A DNA stretch of 58,105 nucleotides from UBA9647 sp049522195 (GTDB lineage Bacteria > Bacteroidota > Ignavibacteria > UBA10030). Below, piece by piece: positions 17,151 through 24,780 of this stretch; within the stretch, counting starts at the first letter, position 1; each line of letters starts with the position of its first letter. The notes under the pieces are model-generated. The model saw only the letters and a program-made list of their open reading frames with translations. It did not search any database and was not told where the DNA came from. The stretch is from positions 1 to 58,105 of the forward strand of contig JBEKOB010000020.1 in assembly GCA_049522195.1 (NCBI GenBank), in the 5' to 3' direction. A program made the position numbers and the translations under genes.

Positions 17151-17651
17151 TTATGTTTCAGTCGGTTCAGTCACAGATGTGTCGCGCTCCCATCCCTCGT
17201 TCTCGAGCTTGATTGTCTGGATCATCACCGCGTTCCCACTCGCATCAAGCTCTGGCAATGCCTGATATTCCGAGACCCAGCAACGGAAAACGTGGTACGA
17301 GAAGACCTGCTGGTTCGCCTCATTAAAGACGTCAATGGTGACATCTTTCCGGAAATTCTTAAGCGACATGGCCGCATCGCCCTGAAAGTTGTTCACCAGA
17401 TTCGCCCACTTTTCGAACGTGTCATCATGGGTAACGCCAGCGGAGAGGGTAATCGCGTCGTATTTTGTCTTGCCTGGTATTTTCCGGCTGGCACTGGGAT
17501 CACCACCCTCCCGCCATTCGGTCATCTCAGTTGTCTTCTTGAGAGCGCTGCATTTACTGAGCCCAGCTACGTATTTGCCATCCCATTTGATCCTGAACTT
17601 GTGGCCCTTATACGGATCGAATCGATGGGTGTTGACAGAGAATTGCGGCAT
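17151..17651 (-). CDS. Inner tube protein (gp19/Hcp-like, Afp1/Pvc1 type)
   Basis: A 166-aa tail-tube protein that stacks as hexamers to form the conduit within the sheath. Diagnostic segments are 'DPYKGHKFRIKWDGKYVAGL', 'EWREGGDPSASRKIPGKTKY' and 'ITLSAGVTHDDTFEKWANLV', followed by 'VTIDVFNEANQQVFSYHVFR' and a final 'IQTIKLENEGWERD'. Length and motifs fit the T4 gp19-like family closely. A CAAGGAGGAT-type ribosome site precedes the ATG, as expected for an abundant particle protein. It lies 37 bases downstream of the sheath gene, and the gp26-like gene follows after 9 bases. Confidence 0.93.
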   Translation of the reverse strand: MPQFSVNTHRFDPYKGHKFRIKWDGKYVAGLSKCSALKKTTEMTEWREGGDPSASRKIPGKTKYDAITLSAGVTHDDTFEKWANLVNNFQGDAAMSLKNFRKDVTIDVFNEANQQVFSYHVFRCWVSEYQALPELDASGNAVMIQTIKLENEGWERDTSVTEPTET

Positions 17652-17688
17652 GTTCTAATCCTCCTTGATGGTTTCTGTACCCTTCGTA

Positions 17689-19659
17689 CTACGAAGTCTG
17701 CCCGGCCTTTTGGCTGATCTTGACCACGACAAACTCTGCGGGCTTCAACGGTGCAAAACCTACGAGAACGTTGACGATGCCCAGGTTGATGTCATCCGGT
17801 GTCGTGGTCTCCTTGTCGCATTTCACGAAGAATGCTTCTGAAGGCATCTTTCCCTGGAAGGCACCTTGTCGGAACAAGGTCATCATAAACGACCCGATGT
17901 TGAGACGAAGCTGAGACCAAAGGCCCTCATCATTCGGTTCGAACACGGCCCACTGAATGCCCCGGAAGATGCTCACGCGGAGCATGATAGCCGTACGCCG
18001 CACGGGAATGTATGTCCATTCCGGGTCCGAGCTCACCGTACGGGAACCCCAGAGTACTATCCCGGACGAGGCGAATTGCCTGATCACGTTGATATTCAGC
18101 GGATTGAGGATCCCTTGCTGAACATCGGTGAAATTCACTGCCAAGCCCACCGCTCCACCCACGGCCGATTCCGTACCAGCAGGCGCTTTCCAGACCCCGC
18201 GCTGAGCATCGGTTCTGGCGTACATTCCTGCCACGTAGCCGGACGGCGGGACGAGCATCGGCTCAGCAGACTTGCCAGTCGGATCTTGCATCTGAAGCCA
18301 TGGCAGATAGATCGCACCGTACGAGTTCTTTGGCGTTATGAAGTCTCTGAAGGCCTTGGCTTCGTCAACCGTGTCATCAGTTCGCTTCATATCACCGATG
18401 AAGAAGCAATCATTGAGCGGCCGTTTGTTGGGATTGGCGCAGTAACTCATTCCCGCTCCCACTACAGCTTCAGATCCTATGCCGGGTACGGCAATCAGAC
18501 TGACGTCCTCTTTGTCATCGAGGATACCGCTATCGAACACATATGTATAGGGCTGATCGTTCGTTACGGGATCGCCATCGGATCCTAACTGCACTGAAGA
18601 GACCTCTGACGTCGGTGCTACATTGTCGCCCACGAGGAAGTAATCTACACCGGCAGGATTGTTACGCGGCCTTGTCACACTTGCACCCAGGATCTCCGTT
18701 CCACCTTGAAGCTTCAACAACCCCGACGCGTCCTGGCCCTTATCTGAGGCTGGTGAAACATGGACCGACGACGACAAACCGGCCACTCCTGAGGTAAGTA
18801 CCAAGACACCGGCGTCTAGCGCACAGGTAAACTTCGCAAATGCATCTTGCTCAGTCGTTCCCCGAAGTTTTGTCAATTTCGAAACAACGTACTGAATAGC
18901 GCCAGCAATATTCGTGGCAGTGCTCAGATTCGTCACTGTGCCAACGCCCGTTCCAACCGCATCCTGCAGATCGATCTCCTGGTATCCGTCGCCATTGATG
19001 TTGATCTGGAATTTGGTTCTGCTTGTTCCGTCCAAGGAAAGTGGCGCATCTGCACCTCGGCACTTCCCCGCCTGAACGTTTGTATTCGCCTGGTTTACAC
19101 TTACTCGGATGTAGTTTGAGGAGGCAGTGACGATCTCGACAAAATTGAGTGCGCTCGGCACCATGCTGAGGTTTTCAAATCTCTCCAACGGTTCGAGCCC
19201 ATCCAGAGCTGCGACGTATAGATTGAATTCATTACCTACGGCATTGTCAGACTTGTTGCCCCGATCATTCGTACCATTGGTGATCAAGACAGCCAGCTTG
19301 TTGCCCCACACGCCGGCACTTCGCGCAGAGATTGTCAGACTCGGCTGAGCTGTCGATCCTCGATCCTTAAGGACGATACTGGCCGTCTTCGTATTTTGAC
19401 CAGAGACTCGAACGATGTAGCATTGCGCGCCACCGTTGTTGAAGAACTGAAAGACAGCATAGCTGAGGTACGACCCGTCAAGAAAACCGCCATAGAGATT
19501 TTGGTACTCGGTAAAGTTGAAGACCCTGACGGCTTCATATATCGGACCCTTTTCAGCGACCCCGATGAATGCCGCAATGGATGTACTGGCGGCTGCAATG
19601 GGACGAACGCCGCTTTCCACTTCTTCGACATAAACACCAGGATAAGTTACATTTGCCAT
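17689..19659 (-). CDS. Contractile sheath protein
   Basis: A 656-aa tail sheath. The N-terminus (TYPGVYVEEVESGVRPI) is the invariant sheath start, followed by 'STSIAAFIGVAEKGP' and 'FNNGGAQCYIVRV'. The C-terminal 200 residues (SSDPEWTYIPVRRTAIMLRV, 'FEPNDEGLWSQLRLNIGSFM' and 'LVGFAPLKPAEFVVVKISQK') form the conserved sheath core that carries the interlocking arms. The middle part (about 130-360) is a variable surface insertion. I choose the ATG at 19659 because AAGGAGGT stands directly upstream; the longer reading from 19680 adds seven residues that overlap this ribosome site. Only one sheath gene is present, whereas Afp and PVC have three. Confidence 0.95.
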   Translation of the reverse strand: MANVTYPGVYVEEVESGVRPIAAASTSIAAFIGVAEKGPIYEAVRVFNFTEYQNLYGGFLDGSYLSYAVFQFFNNGGAQCYIVRVSGQNTKTASIVLKDRGSTAQPSLTISARSAGVWGNKLAVLITNGTNDRGNKSDNAVGNEFNLYVAALDGLEPLERFENLSMVPSALNFVEIVTASSNYIRVSVNQANTNVQAGKCRGADAPLSLDGTSRTKFQININGDGYQEIDLQDAVGTGVGTVTNLSTATNIAGAIQYVVSKLTKLRGTTEQDAFAKFTCALDAGVLVLTSGVAGLSSSVHVSPASDKGQDASGLLKLQGGTEILGASVTRPRNNPAGVDYFLVGDNVAPTSEVSSVQLGSDGDPVTNDQPYTYVFDSGILDDKEDVSLIAVPGIGSEAVVGAGMSYCANPNKRPLNDCFFIGDMKRTDDTVDEAKAFRDFITPKNSYGAIYLPWLQMQDPTGKSAEPMLVPPSGYVAGMYARTDAQRGVWKAPAGTESAVGGAVGLAVNFTDVQQGILNPLNINVIRQFASSGIVLWGSRTVSSDPEWTYIPVRRTAIMLRVSIFRGIQWAVFEPNDEGLWSQLRLNIGSFMMTLFRQGAFQGKMPSEAFFVKCDKETTTPDDINLGIVNVLVGFAPLKPAEFVVVKISQKAGQTS

Positions 19660-19663
19660 TGTT

Positions 19664-19671
19664 ACCTCCTT
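19664..19671 (-). promoter_or_regulatory. Strong Shine-Dalgarno site of the sheath gene
   Basis: On the minus strand the bases read AAGGAGGT, four bases upstream of the ATG at 19659. This fixes the sheath start and predicts high translation, in contrast to many genes of the window that lack such a site. Confidence 0.75.
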
Positions 19672-19684
19672 GGGAGTCAAGCCC

Positions 19685-19939
19685 TCATTTCTTATACTTT
19701 GTTGATTCGGTTTTTTCCTTTTTCACTTCTGAGGTTGCCGCTACCGACCGACCTTCTTTTTCCTCTTTGTGAAGGGCGACAACATGTCGATCCAGTAGCT
19801 TTTGAACGCTGGGATTCTGAATTACTTCCACGTCCATTATTTCTTTGGATTCTGTGCGTGGTGCGAGGTGCAATGTCACCCCACTATTGCATCGTACCAG
19901 CACTAGCTCGTTGGTAAGGTTTTGAATCTTGACGGGCAT
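19685..19939 (-). CDS. Small 84-aa protein preceding the sheath gene
   Basis: An 84-aa protein starting MPVKIQNLTNELVLVRCNSG, with 'VTLHLAPRTESKEI', 'NPSVQKLLDRHVVAL' and a lysine/glutamate-rich tail. I do not know a named family, but small proteins of this kind occur ahead of the sheath gene in eCIS loci. The ATG at 19939 is preceded by AAGGAGGT (19945-19952), so the longer frame from 20089, which has no ribosome site, is rejected. The sheath gene begins 25 bases after its stop with the same ribosome site. A structural or assembly role at sheath level is likely from stoichiometry and position only. Confidence 0.65.
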   Translation of the reverse strand: MPVKIQNLTNELVLVRCNSGVTLHLAPRTESKEIMDVEVIQNPSVQKLLDRHVVALHKEEKEGRSVAATSEVKKEKTESTKYKK

Positions 19940-20108
19940 ATTGTACCTCCTTGACTTGAGATAAGATGTCAGTGAATTTGGTGAATGTCTTCGCGGGCGA
20001 GTTCTGAAGTAATCGATGGCGATCTCCGCGGCATCAGTGCTGCATATAGCCACCCGCCAGACAATCCCTTCCCGCGAAGCAATCACCATTCGAAGTCACG
20101 TGCTCTCC

Positions 20109-20402
20109 TTACTTTGAGGAATCGGTTTTCTCTACACCAACTTTTGGATTCAGCTTCAGCCGGTACGCGCCGCCTGTCTTCTCGATCACCCCCTCTACAA
20201 CCAATAGCCCCACCGCCTTCTCAACCGTCTTCACGTCTTCATGCACCCACCAATGTGCTATCCCTGGGATACTGTCATGTGCAGAGGGGTGCGTGCGAAA
20301 GTAGTTGAGAATGCTTATCGCTGTTCGATGTACATTCTCGTCTTGCTCTTCATGTATCACGACAAGGAACCCGCGACGTTTTCGTACACAACAATGCGTC
20401 AA
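20109..20402 (-). CDS. Small winged-helix-like protein at the head of the injection-system operon
   Basis: Up to 97 aa. Residues about 26-85 (RTAISILNYFRTHPSAHDSI, 'WWVHEDVKTVEKAVGLLVVE' and 'GVIEKTGGAYRL') have the helix-turn-helix plus wing layout of small winged-helix proteins. Short proteins of this kind are common at the start of eCIS clusters. The start is uncertain: the TTG at 20402 has no ribosome site, and an in-frame GTG lies 14 codons further in. It is preceded by a 238-bp non-coding stretch after the sigma-54-type regulator gene and followed 169 bp later by the 84-aa gene. It may regulate the operon or be a small structural part. Confidence 0.55.
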   Translation of the reverse strand: MTHCCVRKRRGFLVVIHEEQDENVHRTAISILNYFRTHPSAHDSIPGIAHWWVHEDVKTVEKAVGLLVVEGVIEKTGGAYRLKLNPKVGVEKTDSSK

Positions 20403-20561
20403 CGATCGTACCGGGCATCATTCCACCCTCCACTACAACTGCTGGACCAGAATACGCGCCGTCAGGGGCAGCACTGGTGAGGTGCGCCACAGGCGAGGGG
20501 ATGTTCCTTTTTCATTGAAATGTGGGGGAAATATGTGAGGAACTACCGGAGAGGGCTAGTC

Positions 20562-20577
20562 GGCAAACGCAGTTCCG
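20562..20577 (-). promoter_or_regulatory. Weak candidate sigma-54 promoter upstream of the operon
   Basis: Read on the minus strand, this segment is CGGAACTGCGTTTGCC. It has the GG (-24) and GC (-12) dinucleotides ten bases apart and a TTTGC element, but poor agreement in the rest of the -24 box. It lies between the regulator gene and the first operon gene. Short motifs like this arise by chance, so confidence is low. Confidence 0.25.
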
Positions 20578-20587
20578 AAAACCATTG

Positions 20588-20625
20588 TGGGGTACGCCTG
20601 CTCCAGGCGGGGCATGTACACCCCA
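20588..20625. terminator. Compound inverted repeat after the regulator gene, possible terminator
   Basis: The inner stem CGCCTG/CAGGCG with a 3-base loop (20595-20609) is flanked by the nearly complementary TGGGGTAC (20588-20595) and GTACACCCCA (20616-20625). On the minus strand it starts 15 bases after the stop of the regulator gene and is followed by AATGGTTTT, a weak T run. It could end the regulator transcript or serve as an operator. Confidence 0.4.
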
Positions 20626-20640
20626 GCTGGATGCAGGATG

Positions 20641-21993
20641 CTAAGATCGAAACTCCATCGGGTCAATAGCATGTTTTCGCAAGAGAACCCGAAGGTTTTT
20701 GCGATCAATGTGGGCGATCCGCGAGGCAGCACTAATGTTACCGTTTGTCTTGGAAAGGAGTGCAAGAAAGTACAGCCGCTCTCTTTGATCGAGGGCTTGT
20801 CTTCGCACTTCAGCAAGCGGGGGCAACAGATCGCAGGTCTCGCCTTCTACAGGGATAGAATCCCTCAGCGTCTCAGGGATCGCGAGCCATTCCTGTACTC
20901 TGTTCTCAAGTTCTCGTACGTTGCCGGGCCAATCATACTTCAACCAGCAGGTCATCAAATCGTCTGGGATGCTTGAAGCAAGTTGCCCCCCGCGTGCATG
21001 GCGATTCACAAAGTACCGCACTAGATCGGGGATATCCGACCTGCGATTGCGCAGCGGAGGCAGATAGAGTGGTATTACGTTGAGACGATAATAGAGGTCC
21101 TCGCGGAACTGCCGCCGTTCAATGAAATCACGTAGGTTGCCGTTGGTCGAGGAGATAATTCGGACGTCGATTAAAGAGTACTTCGTCTGACCCAGCGGCC
21201 TGACTTGCCGCTCCTGAAGGATCCTAAGAAATCTCGATTGGACGTTCAGCGGAAGAGCTTCAACTTCATCAAGAAATACGGATCCTCCTTCGGCCTCCTG
21301 AATGAGGCCGCGGGCAGCGGTGTTTGCATCCGTGTATGCGCCCCGAATATGACCAAAAAGCTCGTTTTCGATGAGAGTGTCCGGGATCGATCCACAGTCC
21401 ACCGTAATGAAGGGTTTTCCAGCACGTGTGCCAAGATAGTGAATCGCGCGTGCAATCAATTCCTTACCCGTGCCTGTTTCGCCGGTGATGAGAACACTCG
21501 ACATCGATGACGCGAGGTTTGGCAGTCGTTGGAGAACGTCACGCATCGGCTTGCTCTGGGCAATGATGCGGCTTTCATTCATTTCCTTTCGGAGCCTCAG
21601 CTGCACAGTCGTAATGCGATCGAGCACCTCAATCTTCGCAAGGAGAGACTCCGCAGTCCTCTCCTGGCGGTTGTCCGCTAAGTCATGCACGATAACTTCA
21701 TCAGCTGTAAATTGTTCCAGGAATCTGCGCGATGCTACCATGTTTTTGGGGCGAACAGCAATGACAGGGATCGAGGGGCTTCGATACATGAACCGTTCAA
21801 GATCAGGATCAGTACTCATGGGAAAAGATCCAACATCAAAAACCAACATGTCTGGTACCGATTGCTGGAAAATGGTCGGATCAGCTTCAATCTCGGACAG
21901 AGTGTGGACCTCGCAATCGCCCCGCCTACTTTGGAGCCAATCCAAAGGATAACCCAGAGGATTCCTGTTCGACACAATCCAGATTCTGCTCAA
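20641..21993 (-). CDS. Sigma-54-dependent activator with a degenerate receiver domain
   Basis: A 450-aa protein of NtrC-like layout. Residues 1-105 form a receiver-like fold, with D53 at the phosphorylation position but 'IWIVSNRN' where the acidic pair belongs and no lysine at the end of the last strand. Residues about 140-375 are the AAA+ domain: Walker A GETGTGKE (171-178), GAYTDA (218-223) at the sigma-54 contact loop, and SVFLDE (238-243). The C-terminus has a Fis-type helix-turn-helix ('NGNISAASRIAHIDRKNLRV'). The start is a TTG at 21993 with a perfect AAGGAGG upstream. It is oriented into the injection-system operon and probably controls it. With the acidic pocket missing, phosphorylation by a histidine kinase is doubtful. 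Confidence 0.88.
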   Translation of the reverse strand: MSRIWIVSNRNPLGYPLDWLQSRRGDCEVHTLSEIEADPTIFQQSVPDMLVFDVGSFPMSTDPDLERFMYRSPSIPVIAVRPKNMVASRRFLEQFTADEVIVHDLADNRQERTAESLLAKIEVLDRITTVQLRLRKEMNESRIIAQSKPMRDVLQRLPNLASSMSSVLITGETGTGKELIARAIHYLGTRAGKPFITVDCGSIPDTLIENELFGHIRGAYTDANTAARGLIQEAEGGSVFLDEVEALPLNVQSRFLRILQERQVRPLGQTKYSLIDVRIISSTNGNLRDFIERRQFREDLYYRLNVIPLYLPPLRNRRSDIPDLVRYFVNRHARGGQLASSIPDDLMTCWLKYDWPGNVRELENRVQEWLAIPETLRDSIPVEGETCDLLPPLAEVRRQALDQRERLYFLALLSKTNGNISAASRIAHIDRKNLRVLLRKHAIDPMEFRS

Positions 21994-22866
21994 GAGAGCC
22001 TCCTTCTAGACGCTCTGGCTCGGATGAGAGCCGGCTGCATAGTGTAGGCTGATGAAGATCTGCAACGACCTGATAAGGAAATCCTTTTCCTGTTCCGCAA
22101 ATCGTTCCAACCCGAAACAGTGGGGCACTAGAGAACTCATACCTGGTGCAAAAAGGCGGTGTATTGTCGGGATGCTCGGAAAGCCGCGCATTCCACCTCC
22201 CTGGAGGTGAACGGGGAATTGACTAAACGAGGGCAAAAATCTACGACTAACCTAATAATCGGCGAATTAAAAGTCAACGTCCATGAAGTACCGACATGAG
22301 ACACGTAGCGTAAAATACCTACAAGTTGTTTCGGGAATGGAACGAAAAACTGCGGAAGGGGGATTCTCAATATGGGACGCGGCGCAAGCTGTGGATCTAA
22401 GGTCCTGACTTCGATGACCATTTGCGGATCGCAACAATGGATCTACTCCCCTGTTGTTTCACGGGGGATATTTCCTTGGCCTGTGCCAAGAGTCGGCTGG
22501 ACGAGAATTGGGTAGTCAAGGCTTCTTTGTCGGCGTCAGGAGGCCGGAGCGATTTGGTCTATTAACTCAAAGATCTTGAATACTCACTTAGCTAAGCCGT
22601 CGTGTCCCAATTCTCCAGGAAGAACCATCGGTGACTGAATCCGACGGTTTCTCTTGTCGATAGGCTCAGGTCGGAGTGCAGACTGCCCACTCAACGGAAG
22701 AGAATCGTTTGTCATTCCTATCTAAGAGTGGAAGCAACTTGCGAGAAATCGGGCTTCTTCCGTTGATTTTGCACATTTCTTTCGTAAATTCACGCTGCCG
22801 GGCCAAAGACCAGAGCCACATCGGACCCGTTCTCAACATAAAAGCCTTCCCTAACTGCTGAATTCT
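21994..22866. other. 870-bp stretch without a convincing gene, boundary of the injection-system cluster
   Basis: No frame here has protein-like composition, a ribosome site or a recognisable domain, and no tRNA or transposase is visible. Structures seen are a 7-bp inverted repeat with a 2-base loop (CACCTCC-CT-GGAGGTG, 22194-22209) and a separated 10-bp inverted repeat, GAGAATTGGG (22503-22512) and its complement (22606-22615). The gatE promoter is at the right end. The stretch separates the minus-strand cluster from plus-strand housekeeping genes. Confidence 0.6.
22763..22790 (+). promoter_or_regulatory. Promoter candidate for gatE-gatD
   Basis: TTGATT (22763-22768), a 16-base spacer and TAAATT (22785-22790), 76 bases before the gatE start. 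The whole block closely resembles the pdh promoter at 26279-26306; both contain TTGATTTT and TTTCTTCG- or TTCG-like bases just before the -10 element. Confidence 0.5.
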
Positions 22867-24780
22867 ATGGTGTTTAAGCCGTTTAGCGAGATGACTGAAA
22901 GCGACTATGCCGCTGTCGGCTTCAAGTCGGGGCTCGAGATCCACCAGCAACTCCTCACCTCAAAGAAGCTATTCTGTCGATGCCCCGCGGGCCTCTACAG
23001 CGATTCGTTCAACGCCGAAATCCTTCGACACATGCGTCCGACCCTCTCCGAGCTCGGAGAGTATGATGGGACGGCTCTGATGGAGTTCAAGACGAAGAAG
23101 GAAATCATCTATCAGATCAACCGCGGAACCGTCTGCACTTACGAGATGGATGACACACCCCCCTTCGAATTGAGCTCAGACGCTCTCGACATCGCACTTG
23201 AGGTGGGGCTCCTATACGGCTGTGTGATGGTGGACGAAATCCACATCGCCCGAAAACAATACCTCGACGGCAGCATACCAACTGGGTTTCAGCGTACTAC
23301 AATTGTTGGCGTGGATGGGAGCATCCCCTACAAGGATCGACGGATAAACATCGTTCAGCTTGGTCTCGAAGAAGATGCCTGCCGGGAAGTGAGTGACGTT
23401 GGCCATCGCCGGGTCTATCTCACCGATCGCCTTGGTATGCCGCTTATCGAGACGGTGACCGCTCCCGAAATGCGAACTCCTCAGGAAGTTGCCGAAGTGG
23501 CGAACATCCTCCGCAAGCTCGTCAGGAGTACCGGCAAAGTCAGGACAGGGCCCGGTGCGGCGAGGCAGGACGTCAACGTCAGCGTCACCGGCGGGACACG
23601 CATTGAAATCAAAGGTGTTCCACGGATCCCCAACATTCCGCTCCTAACCTACAATGAGGCTATGAGGCAATTCAACCTCTTGTGCCTCCGGGACGAGCTC
23701 CATCGTCGGGGAATCACGAAAGAAACATTCCGTTCGAAAACTGACGAAGTCACGAAGCTACTACGCAAGACGCGTTATCAACCTCTGAAGAACGCAATCT
23801 CGGAAGGCCTGACAGTGAACTGCGTGCTTCTGCACGGGTTCAAAGGACTCCTCCGCTGGCAGACTCAGACAGACACATTTTTCTCACGGGAGATCTCCGA
23901 CCGTGTACGAGTCATTGCGTGCCTTACAACTCTTCCAAATATCATGCATTCTGATAGCCCGTCTGAGACGCTGGCATCATCGGAATGGCAGCTGCTGAAA
24001 AAAACAGTTGGAGCGACCGAGGATGATACCATCGTCCTCGTTTGGGGTAACAAGCAAGATGCAGCGACCGGGGCGAATGAGGTGATTATTCGCGCCAAAG
24101 AAGCAACGATCGAAATTCCATCCGAGACTCGACAGGCCCTTCGAGATGGCACCAACGGCTTCGAACGGATCCTACCCGGGCCGAACCGCATGTATCCCGA
24201 TACAGACCTTCCCCCCCGTCAAATCACACGAGAGCACCTTGCGGAGATCAAGAAGTCTGTTCCTGTCCCCTTCTGGGAGAACGAGGAGTGGTACCGGACA
24301 CTTGGCATCCCTGCTGACGTTATTCAGCCGCTAAGTTTTTCGTCCTTTGCATCACTTTTCACGTCGAGCGTGAAGCAATGGAACCTCCCTCCTACACTCG
24401 TTGCTGTGGCTCTGATTCAACTGCCCAAGCGCGTTGCGAAGATTCTCGGGCGACGAGTCACTTTCACAGTCGAAACAATGCATGAGATTCTGGCAGCCTA
24501 CAAGGAAGGAACTCTGGCGAAAGAGGGATTCCTGCCTGTGTTGATGCAGATCGCCGGCGGGCGAGAGTTTTCAAGATCTTCTCTGTCCCACTATTCCGAA
24601 AACGAGTTGGCTGTCGCGATCGGACGAGCACAGCAAGAACTCTCTGCCATGAAGATTCGTCGACCGGAAAAAAGTCACGATATTCTGATGGGAATTCTTA
24701 TGAGCCACGTTCGAGGGAAAATCGACGGAGGAGCGCTTTCAAAGAAGCTCAACAGCATCAGGACGGAGGAACCGCGATGA
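22867..24780 (+). CDS. gatE: Glu-tRNA(Gln) amidotransferase subunit E (archaeal type)
   Basis: A 637-aa GatE. With GatD it converts Glu-tRNA(Gln) to Gln-tRNA(Gln): GatE phosphorylates the glutamyl-tRNA and transfers ammonia delivered by GatD. The GatB/E signature GLEIHQQL is at 22-29, followed by 'KLFCRCP' and, further on, 'RKQYLDGSIPTGFQRT'. The insertion at about 310-425 starting 'VLLHGFKGLL' corresponds to the GAD (AspRS-like) domain that separates GatE from bacterial GatB. The C-terminus is the tRNA-binding YqeY-like tail. The length fits archaeal GatE (about 620-640) and not GatB (about 480). An internal ATG eight codons in is an alternative start. gatD overlaps its stop by four bases. 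Confidence 0.93.
   Translation: MVFKPFSEMTESDYAAVGFKSGLEIHQQLLTSKKLFCRCPAGLYSDSFNAEILRHMRPTLSELGEYDGTALMEFKTKKEIIYQINRGTVCTYEMDDTPPFELSSDALDIALEVGLLYGCVMVDEIHIARKQYLDGSIPTGFQRTTIVGVDGSIPYKDRRINIVQLGLEEDACREVSDVGHRRVYLTDRLGMPLIETVTAPEMRTPQEVAEVANILRKLVRSTGKVRTGPGAARQDVNVSVTGGTRIEIKGVPRIPNIPLLTYNEAMRQFNLLCLRDELHRRGITKETFRSKTDEVTKLLRKTRYQPLKNAISEGLTVNCVLLHGFKGLLRWQTQTDTFFSREISDRVRVIACLTTLPNIMHSDSPSETLASSEWQLLKKTVGATEDDTIVLVWGNKQDAATGANEVIIRAKEATIEIPSETRQALRDGTNGFERILPGPNRMYPDTDLPPRQITREHLAEIKKSVPVPFWENEEWYRTLGIPADVIQPLSFSSFASLFTSSVKQWNLPPTLVAVALIQLPKRVAKILGRRVTFTVETMHEILAAYKEGTLAKEGFLPVLMQIAGGREFSRSSLSHYSENELAVAIGRAQQELSAMKIRRPEKSHDILMGILMSHVRGKIDGGALSKKLNSIRTEEPR

Noticed and set aside
16845..17717. 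290-aa frame on the plus strand across the gp26-like, tube and sheath genes
   Set aside because: It is an antisense frame over three recognised genes and has cysteine- and leucine-rich random composition.
1..22000. Reading the cluster as a prophage
   Set aside because: There are no capsid, portal, terminase, integrase or lysis genes. The DUF4157, DUF4255 and AAA+ genes are typical of eCIS loci.
22137..22421. 94-aa frame on the minus strand in the 870-bp gap
   Set aside because: It has no ribosome site or homology-like motif, and its composition is not protein-like; I keep the gap as non-coding.
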